Of a stretch of 64,000 nucleotides of DNA, positions 47,646 to 58,004 are shown in pieces (the stretch's first letter is position 1; each line of letters begins with the position of its first letter). The position numbers and the translations under genes are program-made. This DNA is from Tomocerus qinae (taxonomy: Eukaryota > Arthropoda > Collembola > Entomobryomorpha > Tomoceridae). A model generated the notes under the pieces. The model saw only the letters and a list, made by a program, of their open reading frames with translations. It did no database searches and was not told the origin of the DNA. The stretch is taken from the NCBI GenBank assembly GCA_020055645.1, contig CM034546.1:28954001-29018000 (forward strand). The letters run 5' to 3'.

Positions 47646-49277
47646 TTATTTAAGGATTGAACTGTGAGCATAGATGAAGTCGATGGAAGTCTGTCCTTTA
47701 AGTTGATAATTTTTGGATTCCATAAAGTCTTTAACGGCTTGTTGATTTTCTGGTGATAACATGTGAAACTCAATGGAGAAAACCTTAAAATAAAAATATT
47801 TAACAATCAAATAAATAAATAACTGCAGCATCAATTCAGATGCCTACTTGACATTAAATGAAATAATTGTTTCCTTAAAAAATTATGATTGGGTTATTTC
47901 TATCCTATGGAGATTCCACTAGCGTTACTCAACTTGCCTTAATTTGTAGCCGTTCAAAAGGTATCGATTGCACAACACTCAATTCCAGTCCCTCCACATC
48001 CAAACTAAAATAGTCCACAACGTCAACACCAATTGAAGAAATTATTGAGTAAATAGGAAAACATTGAACTTCGAAAGTCGTCCAATTCTTTGTAGATAAA
48101 GTAGAACCACCCACTCTACTGGCCACGTCATAGTTATCTGCATGACTGAAATTCGCCTACAAATAAAATTTTGGTTCATACTATACTTGGGATAGATCCT
48201 AGCACACCATTCTAGCACACTGACTGCGTAAGCATATAACTAATTATATCTAGCACACTTTCCTAGCAAAATTATAAACTGTGCTAGGGTATATAACTAA
48301 TTATATCTTGCACACTTTTACTACACAATTTACTCAAGCACTATAAATTGTGCTAAAATGTAACCAGTTACATCCTGGCACATTTTCACTGCACAATTGG
48401 TCAGATAGGGTGGTTAGAATATAACTGATTCTATTCTAGCACAACTTATAAGTATGCTAGAACATAACTAGTTATATCCTAGCACAAACTTAGTGCTACA
48501 AAATTGTGCTATGGTGTAACCCAGGAGCTTTGGATACTGGGAACAACTTTGTACAAACGTTTTTGCGAAATTCAGGTGTGTCATTTAAAGAGGTCGTTTT
48601 TCCCACTGCATCCATTTCTGAAATGTATTAAATAAAGTTTACCAGTTGAGGAGTCCTTAATGGAGAAAGACAGGCATCGGATAGCCATGCTTTTCTGTTC
48701 TTTCTATTTAAATGTGGATAAGTCATAGGATCTCCTTCAATAAGAATTCCAGTCCAGTTATACTTTCTCTCTAAGGTTAAAGTGTTTGAACCATATTCAC
48801 CATTATAGGCTCCTGCTTCTACAAAAAATCCTCCAGTCTGTTCAAAATGAATATTAATCGTCAAAATAGGATAGCATAAAAAATACACTCTAAATAGTTT
48901 TAAAAATTGGATGTTACCATGTTTTTGAGAATTCTTAAGGCAATTTGATATTGTCCACCCGTAGGATTATCGTTATCAGAGAGACCATGATCTTTATTCG
49001 GATCATTAAGATTGTACTCTTTTGTTGAAGGTGGCACGATGTGATGGACTCTAATGTACTTCCACAATAAAGGATCATCTTGCATCAAGTATCCCAATTG
49101 TTCAGCATTTAGCAAACCCGTGTCTAGTATAGGCTGTATGAAACGGTATTGAATGCGTTTTAAATGTCCGTTTCCATACGAGGAAAGGAAAAAATAAAAT
49201 GATGCCACTACACAAGAAAACAAACAAAGTTTAGTCACTGTTGGGTTTCTTTTTGAGGAAAAAATTGTAGAAATCAT
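47646..49277 (-). CDS. FkbM1: type II membrane protein with FkbM methyltransferase domain (303 aa)
   Basis: Four exons on the minus strand, all phase 0: 49277-48918, 48837-48643, 48156-47938, 47783-47646. The start ATG gives MISTIFSSKRNPTVTKL followed by one hydrophobic anchor (about residues 15-33, SCVVASFYFFLSSYG), so the protein should be membrane-bound with its domain in the lumen or outside. The FkbM core follows: FFVEAGAYNGEYGSNT (SAM-binding motif I), LIEGDPMTYPHL, ANFSHADNYDVASR, DYFSLDVEGLELSVV (the D-x-EG-x-E motif), ending FHMLSPENQQAVKDFME and YAHSSILK. This fits the arthropod FkbM proteins related to Drosophila Star. Whether it methylates anything is unknown. Intron 3 uses a GC donor (AAG then GCAAGT) where FkbM2 has GT. 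Intron 2 holds a transposable element. Confidence 0.85.
48184..48526. mobile_element. CTAGCAC-repeat TIR element in FkbM1 intron 2
   Basis: Ends are inverted copies of GGGATAGATCCTAGCAC / GTAACCCAGG type and the body is packed with alternating CTAGCACA and TGTGCTA words separated by about 25-45 bp (ATATAACTAATTATAT between). Two further copies sit at the same place in the FkbM2 intron and in the deleted FkbM copy. This copy is the most diverged and its target duplication cannot be seen. Confidence 0.75.
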
Positions 49278-49465
49278 TTTCAACGAATTTTTTCTTGTAA
49301 AGTTTAGTTTTGATTTTGTCTACTCTACTGCGATTGATTATAATCCAAATGCAATTATTATCGAATCTTTAATTATAAGTAGTCAGAGAAACATAGATGA
49401 TAAATTTAACAAATTGATATTATACACAGCATGCAGATACAAATCTGGATGGGTTTATTATTTAT

Positions 49466-50422
49466 GGTGTCACGTAAACTCGTCCAAGTAAACTGGTCTT
49501 TAGAGTCAAACGTAAACTGGTCTTGCTAAATACCAACTGGTCCTATGCCAAAAGTAAACTGGTCTTGGTCAATTACCAACTGGTCCTATGCCAAAAAGTA
49601 AACTGGTCTTGGTCAATTACCAACTGGTCCTATGCCAAATGTAAACTGGTCTTAGTCAATTACCAACTGGTCCTCCCGCATTAGTAAACTGGTCTTTCTA
49701 AAATAAGTAAACGTGAAATAAGTGAACTACCACATATTGAGACATACACCGCATTTTTATTAGGAATTTTTTTAATTAAGTATCAATCAACAATTGAATG
49801 GGGATGGTATTATAAGTCTCTATGGTACTTTTAATTTGCGCGTCTAAATTTATGTATCTAGCTTTCCTTCCTTTCCATCTGAAAGTGCCTATTAATGGCA
49901 TAGCCTTAAACCATTTATCCTCTTCAAGTTGTAATTTATGTAAAAATCTCCAAAACATAGGGTGTTTGCACCGAAATCTGACACCTACCAAGGGATGATA
50001 TCCCTCCGCACTGTTGGTAGTACGAGGAATGCCTTATAAAACCCTATCTCTAACGTTCCATTCCATACCATACCATATACTTCAACTCATCAAACTTAAA
50101 GATACTAGGCGCTTATTTTCATGGGAAGAACAATCATAGTGTTTGACCAAGACCAGTTTACTTTTGGCATAGGACCAGTTGGTAATTGACCAAGACCAGT
50201 TTACTAATGCGGGAGGACCAGTTGGTAATTGACCAAGACCAGTTTACTTTTGGCATAGGACCAGTTGGTAATTGACCAAGACCAGTTTACTAATGCGGGA
50301 GGACCAGTTGGTAATTGACCAAGACCAGTTTACTAACGCGGGAGGACCAGTTGGTAATTGACCAAGACCAGTTTACTTTATACCTAAAATACCAGTTTAC
50401 TAGGACCAGTTTACATAGAACC
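49466..50422. mobile_element. Foldback / Mutator-like element, 957 bp, 9-bp duplication
   Basis: Two long inverted arms (about 49466-49710 and 50130-50422) are each built from tandem units of about 42-45 bp: AGTAAACTGGTCTTGGTCAA then TTACCAACTGGTCCTATGCC on the left and the reverse complement on the right. The flanks are ATTATTTAT on both sides (49457-49465 and 50423-50431), a 9-bp target duplication. Long TIRs made of subrepeats plus a 9-bp duplication is the layout of Drosophila FB elements and of some Mutator-like elements. The centre carries a transposase fragment on the minus strand. Confidence 0.9.
49776..50034 (-). pseudogene. C-terminal fragment of a MULE-type transposase
   Basis: The frame reads GIPRTTNSAEGYHPLVGVRF, then CKHPMFWRFLHKLQLEEDKW, and ends PIQLLIDT with a stop. 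The order PRTTNxxEGxH, then HPxxWxFLxxLQxEE, is what I know from the C-terminal part of transposases of Mutator-like elements that often accompany FLYWCH domains. A stop precedes GIPRT, and the catalytic core is absent, so the element cannot move itself. The fragment fits the 9-bp target duplication of the element around it. Confidence 0.7.
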
Positions 50423-50589
50423 ATTATTTATACCTATTGCCATCGCAGCGAGATGAGATGACTAGATTAGAACATAAATTCATTTCCACGTACTTTGTTT
50501 ATAATCCCATTCCGCATAGTTTAATGACCTTGTAACCTACAATCCTGTATGTCCACATTATGTCGTGCAAACAAATAATTCTAATTATT

Positions 50590-50665
50590 ATGCCAAATCA
50601 GAATCTACTGAGTTGTTAATTTTCACCAATGTAATCCAAACAAGGAGAAACAGACAAGAAACCAA
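50590..50665 (+). pseudogene. Scrap of a B-family receptor
   Basis: GAATCTACTGAGTTGTTAAT then TTTCACC matches the exon-1 stretch for STELLIFT (closest to B3), and directly after it CAAACAAGGAGAAACAGACA matches the last exon (QFKQGE). The gene's middle is missing. The flanking 50430-50590 matches 59005-59165, so this scrap and the larger one at 59165 are copies of one dead gene. Confidence 0.7.
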
Positions 50666-51307
50666 CAAATTGGTCTTTATCATTAAAACTGCGTATATAA
50701 ATTATAAATACTGGCAATTAAGTACATCGAAAATAACAATTTTTTTAATTTTACGTCTAAAGTAGGGAACAAAAAAGGTACTCATTTTTTACAATAAAGT
50801 GAAAACGAATGACTTTTTTTAATGCAGTCCTTTTTACTTTTTTGTCTTATTTACATGTAATGTGGAGGTAAATTCTGCTACATCAAAAAAGGTAATAGAC
50901 AAAATATGAAAATATAGTCAGACAGTGGGTACAAAACATTTCCATAGCTAATTTTAACAATTAGTGAAGAGAGAATAGATGTCTACCCATTTAACAACTA
51001 TTTTAATCCTATGTGCTGAAATAAAGGTTTTATAACAATTAACTATATATAATTAGCCGTTAACATCTTTTCATAGAATAAATAATGGACAGACAATGAA
51101 AATATACTCAGAAACAGTGTGGGATAAAACATTTCAATATAGCTACTGTAATTGAGGAAAAGTACAGCAATTTATATTATAGCTTGATAATAATGCAACT
51201 TGCTAAAACCAATTAATGGAATTGGCTATAGGTACTTGGTATTCGGTGCAGTATACAAATGATATTATGCTACTGAATTAAATCTATTTTTAAAAAGACA
51301 ATATAAT

Positions 51308-51325
51308 AATTAACAATATTAGTTG
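51308..51325 (+). promoter_or_regulatory. Conserved upstream motif of B4
   Basis: AATTAACAATATTAGTTG, 178 bp before the ATG, preceded by TTTAAAAAGACAATATAAT as in B5. A wider stretch back to about 51165 (CCAATTAATGGAATTGGC, GGTACTTGGTATTCGGTGCA) is also common to B2, B4 and B5. Confidence 0.4.
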
Positions 51326-51485
51326 TAGGACATTTTGTTATATTATGAAGTGTTGAGTAAATAAATATTTAATTAAAGTTGCCTCAAAACATACGGACTT
51401 AAATATAGTGTCGGTTAGTTTCTAATGCAGGCAGTTGTGAGCTTTTCAATTCCGTTTCTGCAAATTTGACAAGTAATTTGATAAA

Positions 51486-53050
51486 ATGGAGAAAAGAGTA
51501 TTTTTAGAGGAAAATTTACTTGATAGTGGAAAATGGGTTATAATCCCAATGCGAATACTTTCTTTTTTACCATTTCCACTTAGTAAATCGGATTTTGAAA
51601 ATTCTTTCGTCAAAAATTTCTTTAGCTTCCGTGGTATGATTAATACTGTATTCAATATTTGCTCCATTCTTGCAATTTACTCTGCACATATTAGCATGGA
51701 AATCGTTTTGACTTCAATAAATATTACTTCATCTACAGAGTTGTTAATTTTTACTGTAGTTGGTCATTTAGCTGTTGTATATGGAATCGTTTTTAGAGGT
51801 GTAGGAATAGTTTATGCTGAATCCACATCCAATTTCTGGAAAAGTACTTGTTCCAGACTTGCTAAAATTCAGGAAATTACTGAACAAGATTTTTTTCATT
51901 CCAGTAATCAATATTTTAAGCCAATAAAGTATCAAATAAGAAATACAATTATATTTTTCAGTGGTACCATTTCTGGTCAACTAATTGCCACGGGTTCACT
52001 TTCGTCGCAGAGTAGAGTACAAGAAAGATTTGATAAGACGTTCGTGTTTCAAAGTGTCCCATTGTTAATAATTATTATGGTCTACAGTATCCTTTCATGT
52101 TTAAATTCATGCAGTGCTGTGTGGCCTCTTTATTTTATTAAAATATACCAATCCACTCTAAAAACAGTTTCAAACTATGTCGATAAATTTTCAGTTGCAA
52201 CTGAAAATCCCTTGAGTAAAACCGAAAAAAAGAAATTGTCAAACCGAGACGATTTTTTATTTACACTGCCTAAAAATGTCGAAGATATTGTTATAGAAAG
52301 AGTATTTAGAAAATCTAATAAAACTCACCAAAACAATTTCGAAGATATATTTGAAAGGAAATTGATCGCTGCTATGCAAGCTTATTATGAGACGTTGAAA
52401 ATGATTGACGAATTCCACGGTGCTCTCAGTACCAATTTATTAATTAACATAACGTTTTGCTTAGTTCTTACAATTATTTATGCTTTTTTCATCATAATTT
52501 GGATTGTAGAGGGAAAATACAATTTGCTATTATTTTCTTTGTTCCCAATTGTCAAACATGCTAGCGTAATTTATCATTTAGTAACTAACTCAAATGAACT
52601 TAATAAAGCTGGCAATGTACTACAGCAAAAAATTTGTAACGCACAAAAATGTGGAAATATTAATCTTCAACCATCTATTCAGCTAAGGGTAACTACATTT
52701 TAAAATTTGGTCATTTATTTATTTTATTTAGTCAGTTATAAAATATCAAAAATATTTTTATTTCTACAGATTCAAATCTTTTCAGCAAACGTATCAAAAA
52801 ATCCTATAAAAATTTCTCCAGGCTCATTTTTTGAAATGAATCATTCGTTATTGACATCGGTATAAGAAAAACATTAAACTCTACCCATGAAATACGTTAT
52901 ATAAGACTAGACATTGACCCAGTTTATTTTTCTACTATTATTATTACTCTATTTCAGATTTGTGCAACCTGTGCAACCTATATAATCATACTGATGCAGT
53001 TCAGGCAAGGAGAAACTGACATGAAATTAGAAAATTGTACTGCAACTTGA
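51486..53050 (+). CDS. B4: gustatory receptor (about 461 aa)
   Basis: Exons 51486-52688, 52770-52859 and 52958-53050, phase 0; donors GTAACT and GTATAA, acceptors TTCTACAG and ATTTCAG. The start is ATG (MEKRVFLEENLLDSGKWVI). It is intact, with STELLIFTVVGHLAVVYG, SCLNSCSAVWPLYFIKIYQ, AMQAYYETLKMIDEFHGALS and the TM7 end TYIIILMQFRQGETD. B4 and B5 are very close throughout, including introns and flanks, and differ from B1/B2 by FPFPLSKSDFE and TISGQLI. It is thus one half of a recent block duplication. Likely receptor role as for the other GRs. Confidence 0.9.
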
Positions 53051-53072
53051 AAACGGGTTTCATTTTTGGTTT

Positions 53073-53286
53073 CATCATTCATTATTGACATCGGTAAGTA
53101 GAATATCTCAAAATATTACAAGGACATTAATTGTTTGTTCCACAAGTACTTGACTTAATGCATTTCTAAATGACAATTTTAGATTGATATGCAACTTGTA
53201 CAACTGCAACGCAGATAATAATCTTAATGCTATTTAAACAGGAAAAAGTTGACGGGAAAATAAAATTGTTCTCTGCCATGAATTGA
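53073..53286 (+). pseudogene. 3' remnant of a B3-type receptor after B4
   Basis: CATCATTCATTATTGACATC then GGTAAGTA equals the end of exon 2 with its donor; after about 90 bp a damaged last exon follows (ATTGATATGCAACTTGTACA, then CAACGCAGATAATAATCTTA, then CTCTGCCATGAATTGA). The tail sequence and the 3' flank match those of B3, not of B4. Only about 120 nt of coding sequence remain. Confidence 0.8.
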
Positions 53287-53743
53287 ATTTATTTCGGATT
53301 TCTAAGAAGTGAATAGTGTTTGCGTCATACATCGCATTAAACATCAAATAGAAGTGTTTCGTGTATGAATTTGTGTATAAGACATTATTATTGTCATCAT
53401 ATTTCACCAATAGCAGATTTTAGTGAATTAATGTACATACAAAAACTACAGCCTTCAGCAAACATTTTTACGTATTGTCTTCAAGTCTTCATCTTAGTTT
53501 GACTGCATTCATTAAATAACTCGAATAATGAAAAGGGCGTACCCTTCCTTCCGAGAACAATGCGAAGTGCGCGGTCTGAGACTCCTCACCGAACAGTTCG
53601 CGAACTAGTCCCATTGTTCCCAAATCCACGACCTATTGTAACAACTATTGTATTTGTAAAACTTCTAACATTGAAATTAAATAAAACCTTATGTAAGTAA
53701 TTACACGTTAAGTTGTTTCACACGGATGACAATGTTTATTGGA

Positions 53744-54898
53744 TACCTGGGTTATATCTTATAGCAAACCCCTCACCCCCTAGCAAACTGTGCTAGAATA
53801 TAACCTGTTATATTCTAGCACACTTTCCTAGCATCCTTATAAACTTAAACTGTGCTATGATATAACTAGCTGTATTCTAGCACTTTTTACTTCCTAATTT
53901 CCTAAGGCATTAAATTGCGCTAAAATGTAACCAGTTATTATCCTAGCACAGTTATACAGCACAATGGGCCAGAAAGTGGGCTAGAATATAACCAGTAATA
54001 TTATATTCTATGTATGAAAGTGTTGACCTAAAGTTTAACTTATATAATTTTATGAAAAGCGCATTAATGTAAAAAAACTGACTATAGTTCCCTTCAACGA
54101 AAGTAGCTAAAATCGATTAAAAAGCTAAACACGCTAATAAAATTCTCATCTCCTTACGGCGCGTGCGAAACGGATAGATTTTTGCGGCGCGAAAGGCTTA
54201 TATATCGCCGAAACTTTATCCACTCCAACGTGGATAAAAAAAGAGATTATTTTACCTTTCCGTTACAAATTTAAATTCCCAGTCTCGAAATACTTCGTGT
54301 GTGTTTTTAAAAAACCTCGTTTTCTGGCATTTACCTCTAATTTCCCAGTATGTCAGTTCGTTCAAAAAAACCGAAGATTACTTTGGACTCTGGAGCAAAT
54401 TAAGAAAATTTAGCAAATGGTAGTACATAAATACAAATACAGTAGTGACTTAACTAATTATTATTGGTCTTGATTGGTAGGTGTTGCCACGAATGACATT
54501 TGCGAGAAATATGAAGGCTGAGTTACAATTCGATTGTACCGATATTCAACTAAAGAACGGACTATGCAACCTTATTAAAAATTGTCATTAACTATTATTA
54601 GCCGTTAATAAAAAATACCCTTCAACGACCTAGCTAAATAATCTGTTATATCCAATAAGCTAAAATAGCTGTTGCCCTGATACTGAAGGGTGCTTATATA
54701 TTTTAAAATAATGTTTATCTAACTATACCATGTAATGTATCGGGCTGGCGGGACCTATGTTCGATTTAATAAATACATACATACATACAACCAGTAATGT
54801 CCTAGCACACTTTATAAGTATGCTAGAACATAACTAGTTATGTTCTAACACTGCTAGCACAGAGTGATTTAGAAGTATGCTAGGATCTAACCCAGGTA
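53744..54898. mobile_element. CTAGCAC-repeat TIR element, split by a retroposon
   Basis: Second copy of the element found in the FkbM introns: starts TACCTGGGTTATATC, ends GATCTAACCCAGGTA, followed by CATTGGA as at the FkbM2 copy. Removing the 789-bp insertion and its 10-bp duplication leaves about 356 bp, the size of the FkbM2 copy (363 bp). Confidence 0.8.
54000..54788. mobile_element. Retroposon, 789 bp, with CATA tail
   Basis: Inserted between two copies of AACCAGTAAT (53990-53999 and 54789-54798), a 10-bp target duplication. The right end is AATAAATACATACATACATA, a simple-sequence tail as left by target-primed reverse transcription, which sets the orientation to plus. No long open frame; this could be a SINE or the 3' part of a LINE. 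The undisturbed site is visible in the FkbM2 intron (about 63520-63535). Confidence 0.82.
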
Positions 54899-54993
54899 CA
54901 TTGGATGCTGCACCAACTTTATTCAGATAGGTTCTCAAAAAATTTTTGAAGTTGATTCCCCACACTGCACAGTCCACTGAAATGTATTAATAA

Positions 54994-55040
54994 AGTTTAC
55001 CAGTTGAGGAGTACTTAATGTAGAAAGACAAATATTGGGT
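54994..55040 (-). pseudogene. Relic of a third FkbM gene
   Basis: The minus strand keeps the donor end of FkbM exon 2 (CCTCAACTG then GTAAAC) and about 40 nt of coding sequence, then breaks off into the tandem repeat at 55045. The exons expected to the left, equivalent to 62745-63222, are missing: 3'-flank sequence (about 53520-53700) is joined straight to the intron flank (53715). Only the intron element and this scrap survive. Confidence 0.75.
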
Positions 55041-55044
55041 TAGA

Positions 55045-55640
55045 GTTAATGAGATTTTCCCCAATTTTGATTTTATTTTCATTTTGATATTCATGCATAT
55101 TCCCAAATATCAAACCACAATAATCTTCAATTCGACAGATAAGTTAGAATACTGCTACCTCTGGGGTTTGAAGAACGGCCAACGAACTATAAACTAAGTA
55201 CCAAGAGTATAGATTATGTCATAGCGAAATTAGGAGTTTCCGGATTTTGATTTTATTTTGATTTTGAGGTTTATGCATATTTCATAATGTCAAACTACAA
55301 TATACTTCAAGTCAATAGAAACGTTGAAATGAGAACTAACCTTGGAATTTAAAGAAGCGAAAACCAACTGCGGAAAACGAGTATAAATATTGTGGTAGGG
55401 TTAATGAGATTTTCCCCAATTTTGATTTTCTGTTCATTTTGATATTCATGCATATTTCAAAATATCAAACCACAATAATCTTCAATTCGACAGATAAGTT
55501 GGAATACTGCTACCCCTGGGATTTGAAGAAGCGCAAACGAACTATAGACTAAGTACCAAGAGTATAGATTATGTGATAGGGAAATTAGGATTTTCCGGAT
55601 TTTGATTTTATTTTGAGATTTTTTATGTATAAAACAACTT
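55045..55640. repeat. Satellite-like array, about 177-bp unit
   Basis: About 3.3 units. Units start near 55045, 55222, 55400 and 55579 with (T)TA(A/G)GA(G/T)TTTTCC then TTTTGATTTTATTTT, go through TATGCATATTTC and AAACTACAATA, and end in AGTATA-type sequence. Odd and even units differ, so the real period is about 355 bp (for example CAATAATCTTCAATTCGACA at 55111 and 55471). The array cuts off the FkbM relic on its left. Confidence 0.8.
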
Positions 55641-56324
55641 TTTATTAATTTTTGAGAATTATCTAGTTTTTTTGGACAATTAATGGGGATGCTTAAGCAC
55701 CCTAGCACCCCTTAAATACGTCCTTGAATGGGATTGCTCAATAAGTATAATGTTGAAATCTAGGAGAACTGCAGAGTGTCCAAGTCATTTTCGATTATTA
55801 AGATATTTGGACTGCTAAAAACCCTAGTTTAGTCACTTAACATATTATCTTTGCCATTTGCTTCCCGTTATTATTTCTACCTTTATTGACCTAACCTAAT
55901 TAAAAATAAACACATTTACTTGCTTATTAGGCTTTAGCAATAAAACAGTTTATTTTTTATTAGGTTAGGTCAAAAAAGAGTCAAAAATAGTGACGGGAAT
56001 CAACGAGGACAATATATAAAAGTAGTTGGTTCGCTAAACTAGGGGCAACGGGGAGGGGGCATTTGAGGCAACAGGGGCAATCGAGGCAACGAGATCCCAC
56101 TGCCTAAATCTAGCCCTAAATATATCTCAAAGTTGTGTTAACCATTGCTCCTTTCAGCAAAGCTAGTGTAGTCTATTTATGGTGTTTTTATTACAATTAC
56201 ATGCTAAAAAAAGTTAGTCCGCATTTCTTTATATCACAAGTCTGTAATGTAAAGTTCAGTATTTCAATAAATATTTCCCCTGGGAATGCTTTATGAAAAT
56301 CATATCAAATTTTGAAATGAAAAA

Positions 56325-57175
56325 TAGTTTCGGATTTTCCCATTTCCCACCTCATTTTGATAGCCAGTTGGGAAAAGTGGGAAATTACTGGGAAATGAAA
56401 AAAAGTCACGTGAAATGATTTGATTCGCTACGGTAGCCTAGGGCGGCTGTTCTTTTCTGCTGCAAATTAATAGCCATAAACAAAAGTAAATAATTTTGTA
56501 ATTCTGCAATTCAGATGACAAGATCTGCCAATTCCGTACTCCACAGTCTAAGTATAACATTGATTTATTTTCTGTTTTATCAGATTACGTAAAATATGAC
56601 AGAATAAAAATTTGGGATACTCAAGAGTTGCATTAGTGTTGACAAGTGAAGCGAGTAGTACAAGTAATTTGATTTAATATTTACATTTTGTAAATTGGGC
56701 TATGAATTTATACAGCGGAATATTGTCACCTTCTTGACTGCATCTGCAGCAGTGTTTTATATTAATATACATTAATCTGTTTCATCTTTGCATAAGGCAA
56801 CGTAGGAACGATATCCCAGTGACTCAAAGCCCTACATTATCGTTATAATAATTACGTTACCTATACGTAATCATTATTATGCAATAATAATAATTAATTC
56901 AATAATCAGTTATAATTTTTTTACTGCATCTATAAACCACTCTCATTAACATACGAAATGTAAACAAACAAGGATGACTGAAAGAGCACTAAAGCAGTCT
57001 CGTCTCATATGAGACTTCTAGGGGCAGTATTTATATCTTCTGTGTACTAATGTTTCATTTCCCAGTCATTTTTTTCATTTCCCATTTTCCCACCCACTAA
57101 GCCATTTTGATTCCCACTTTTCCCACTGGGAAAATGGGAAGATCCCACTTTTTGATTTCCCACCCGAAACCTTGA
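56325..57175. repeat. Two pieces of GGGAAA-rich MITE family
   Basis: Clusters of TTTCCCATTTCCCAC and GTGGGAAATTACTGGGAAAT at about 56325-56405, and CATTTCCCATTTTCCCACCC to TTTTGATTTCCCACCCGAAA at about 57053-57172, resemble the better-bounded element at 59797-60013. DNA between the two pieces is anonymous AT-rich sequence. Target duplications were not resolved. Confidence 0.55.
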
Positions 57176-57551
57176 ATGAAATGCTGTATTCTGATTGGTC
57201 AATTTCAAAAATGCATCGACCAAATAAAAGCCAGAGATATTTCCGTTTCGATTTGAAAATTATCTCCTTGGGATAATTTAGACAATACACGTAAATTCAT
57301 ATTTTTCAACTTTCGTTTGCGAGTTATTGCACTTTTCCCATGAAATCATTATTGTCTCGTAAGCAGAGGGAAAAATTAGGAATCTAAGTGCAAACTACTA
57401 TAAACTGACATTTTCTGCGTTTTTAGAAACCAATTTTGTTATTCTGCGATCAATGTTCTCTGGCTAGATACAAGTTTTCCTAAATATATACCTTCCTCAT
57501 TTCATTCTCTTCAAAGGCAGCCTTTGCCGCACACGGCTTTTGGTGGTGTTT

Positions 57552-58004
57552 CGTTAGGCAAAATATACCCTGTGTATTAATCAGGGTTAATTTTTGCCTA
57601 CACATTTACACAGGGTTGGGTCGTGGTTAAAACCGTTTTGACCATTTTCGGTCAAAACGGCCCGGTCAAAACGGTCCAAATGTCCTTTTGGGGTACATTG
57701 AGACCCAAGGTAACTTTGACTGCAACAATAAACAACAAATATAACTTTCTAAAGATTGCAGTTAAAAATAGTTAGATTGTGTCATTTTGTAGTTGGATGT
57801 TAGTAGATTAGGGTTTCATTGGTTTTAGGTAATATTTCATTCTCTAAGTATTTTAAATATGCTTTGCTAACCTAAGTAACTGTATACTGATATTTTGACC
57901 GTTTTGGCCGGTTTTAACCGTTTTGACCACCCGGCACGGTCAAAATGCAAAAAAGTGGTCAATTTCCCAACACTGCATTTACACAGGGTATATTTTGGCT
58001 AACG
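57552..58004. mobile_element. Short TIR element hosting a nested MITE
   Basis: The outer ends are inverted 24-mers with one mismatch: CGTTAGGCAAAATATACCCT GTGT at the left and its complement at 57981-58004 at the right. Without the nested hAT element (57611-57975 plus one 8-bp duplication) the outer element is only about 80 bp, close to a pure palindrome. Confidence 0.8.
57611..57975. mobile_element. hAT-type MITE, 365 bp, CAGKGTTGGG ends
   Basis: Left end CAGGGTTGGG, right end CCCAACACTG, flanked by CATTTACA (57603-57610 and 57976-57983), an 8-bp duplication. The inside holds several inverted GACCGTTTTGACC / GGTCAAAACGG words near each end. CAGKGTTGGG termini are typical of hAT elements. 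No coding capacity. Confidence 0.9.

Larger units (their letters stand above)
49278..51485. other. Spacer between FkbM1 and B4 (divergent starts)
   Basis: Contains the foldback/MULE element (49466-50422), a B pseudogene scrap (50590-50665), a repeat similar to the A3 intron tail (about 50770-50900) and the B4 upstream region from 51165. Confidence 0.6.

Noticed and set aside
48184-48526. CRISPR-like array of CTAGCAC repeats
   Set aside because: Repeat words alternate with their own complement, spacing varies, and the whole is bounded by TIRs inside an intron of an animal gene.
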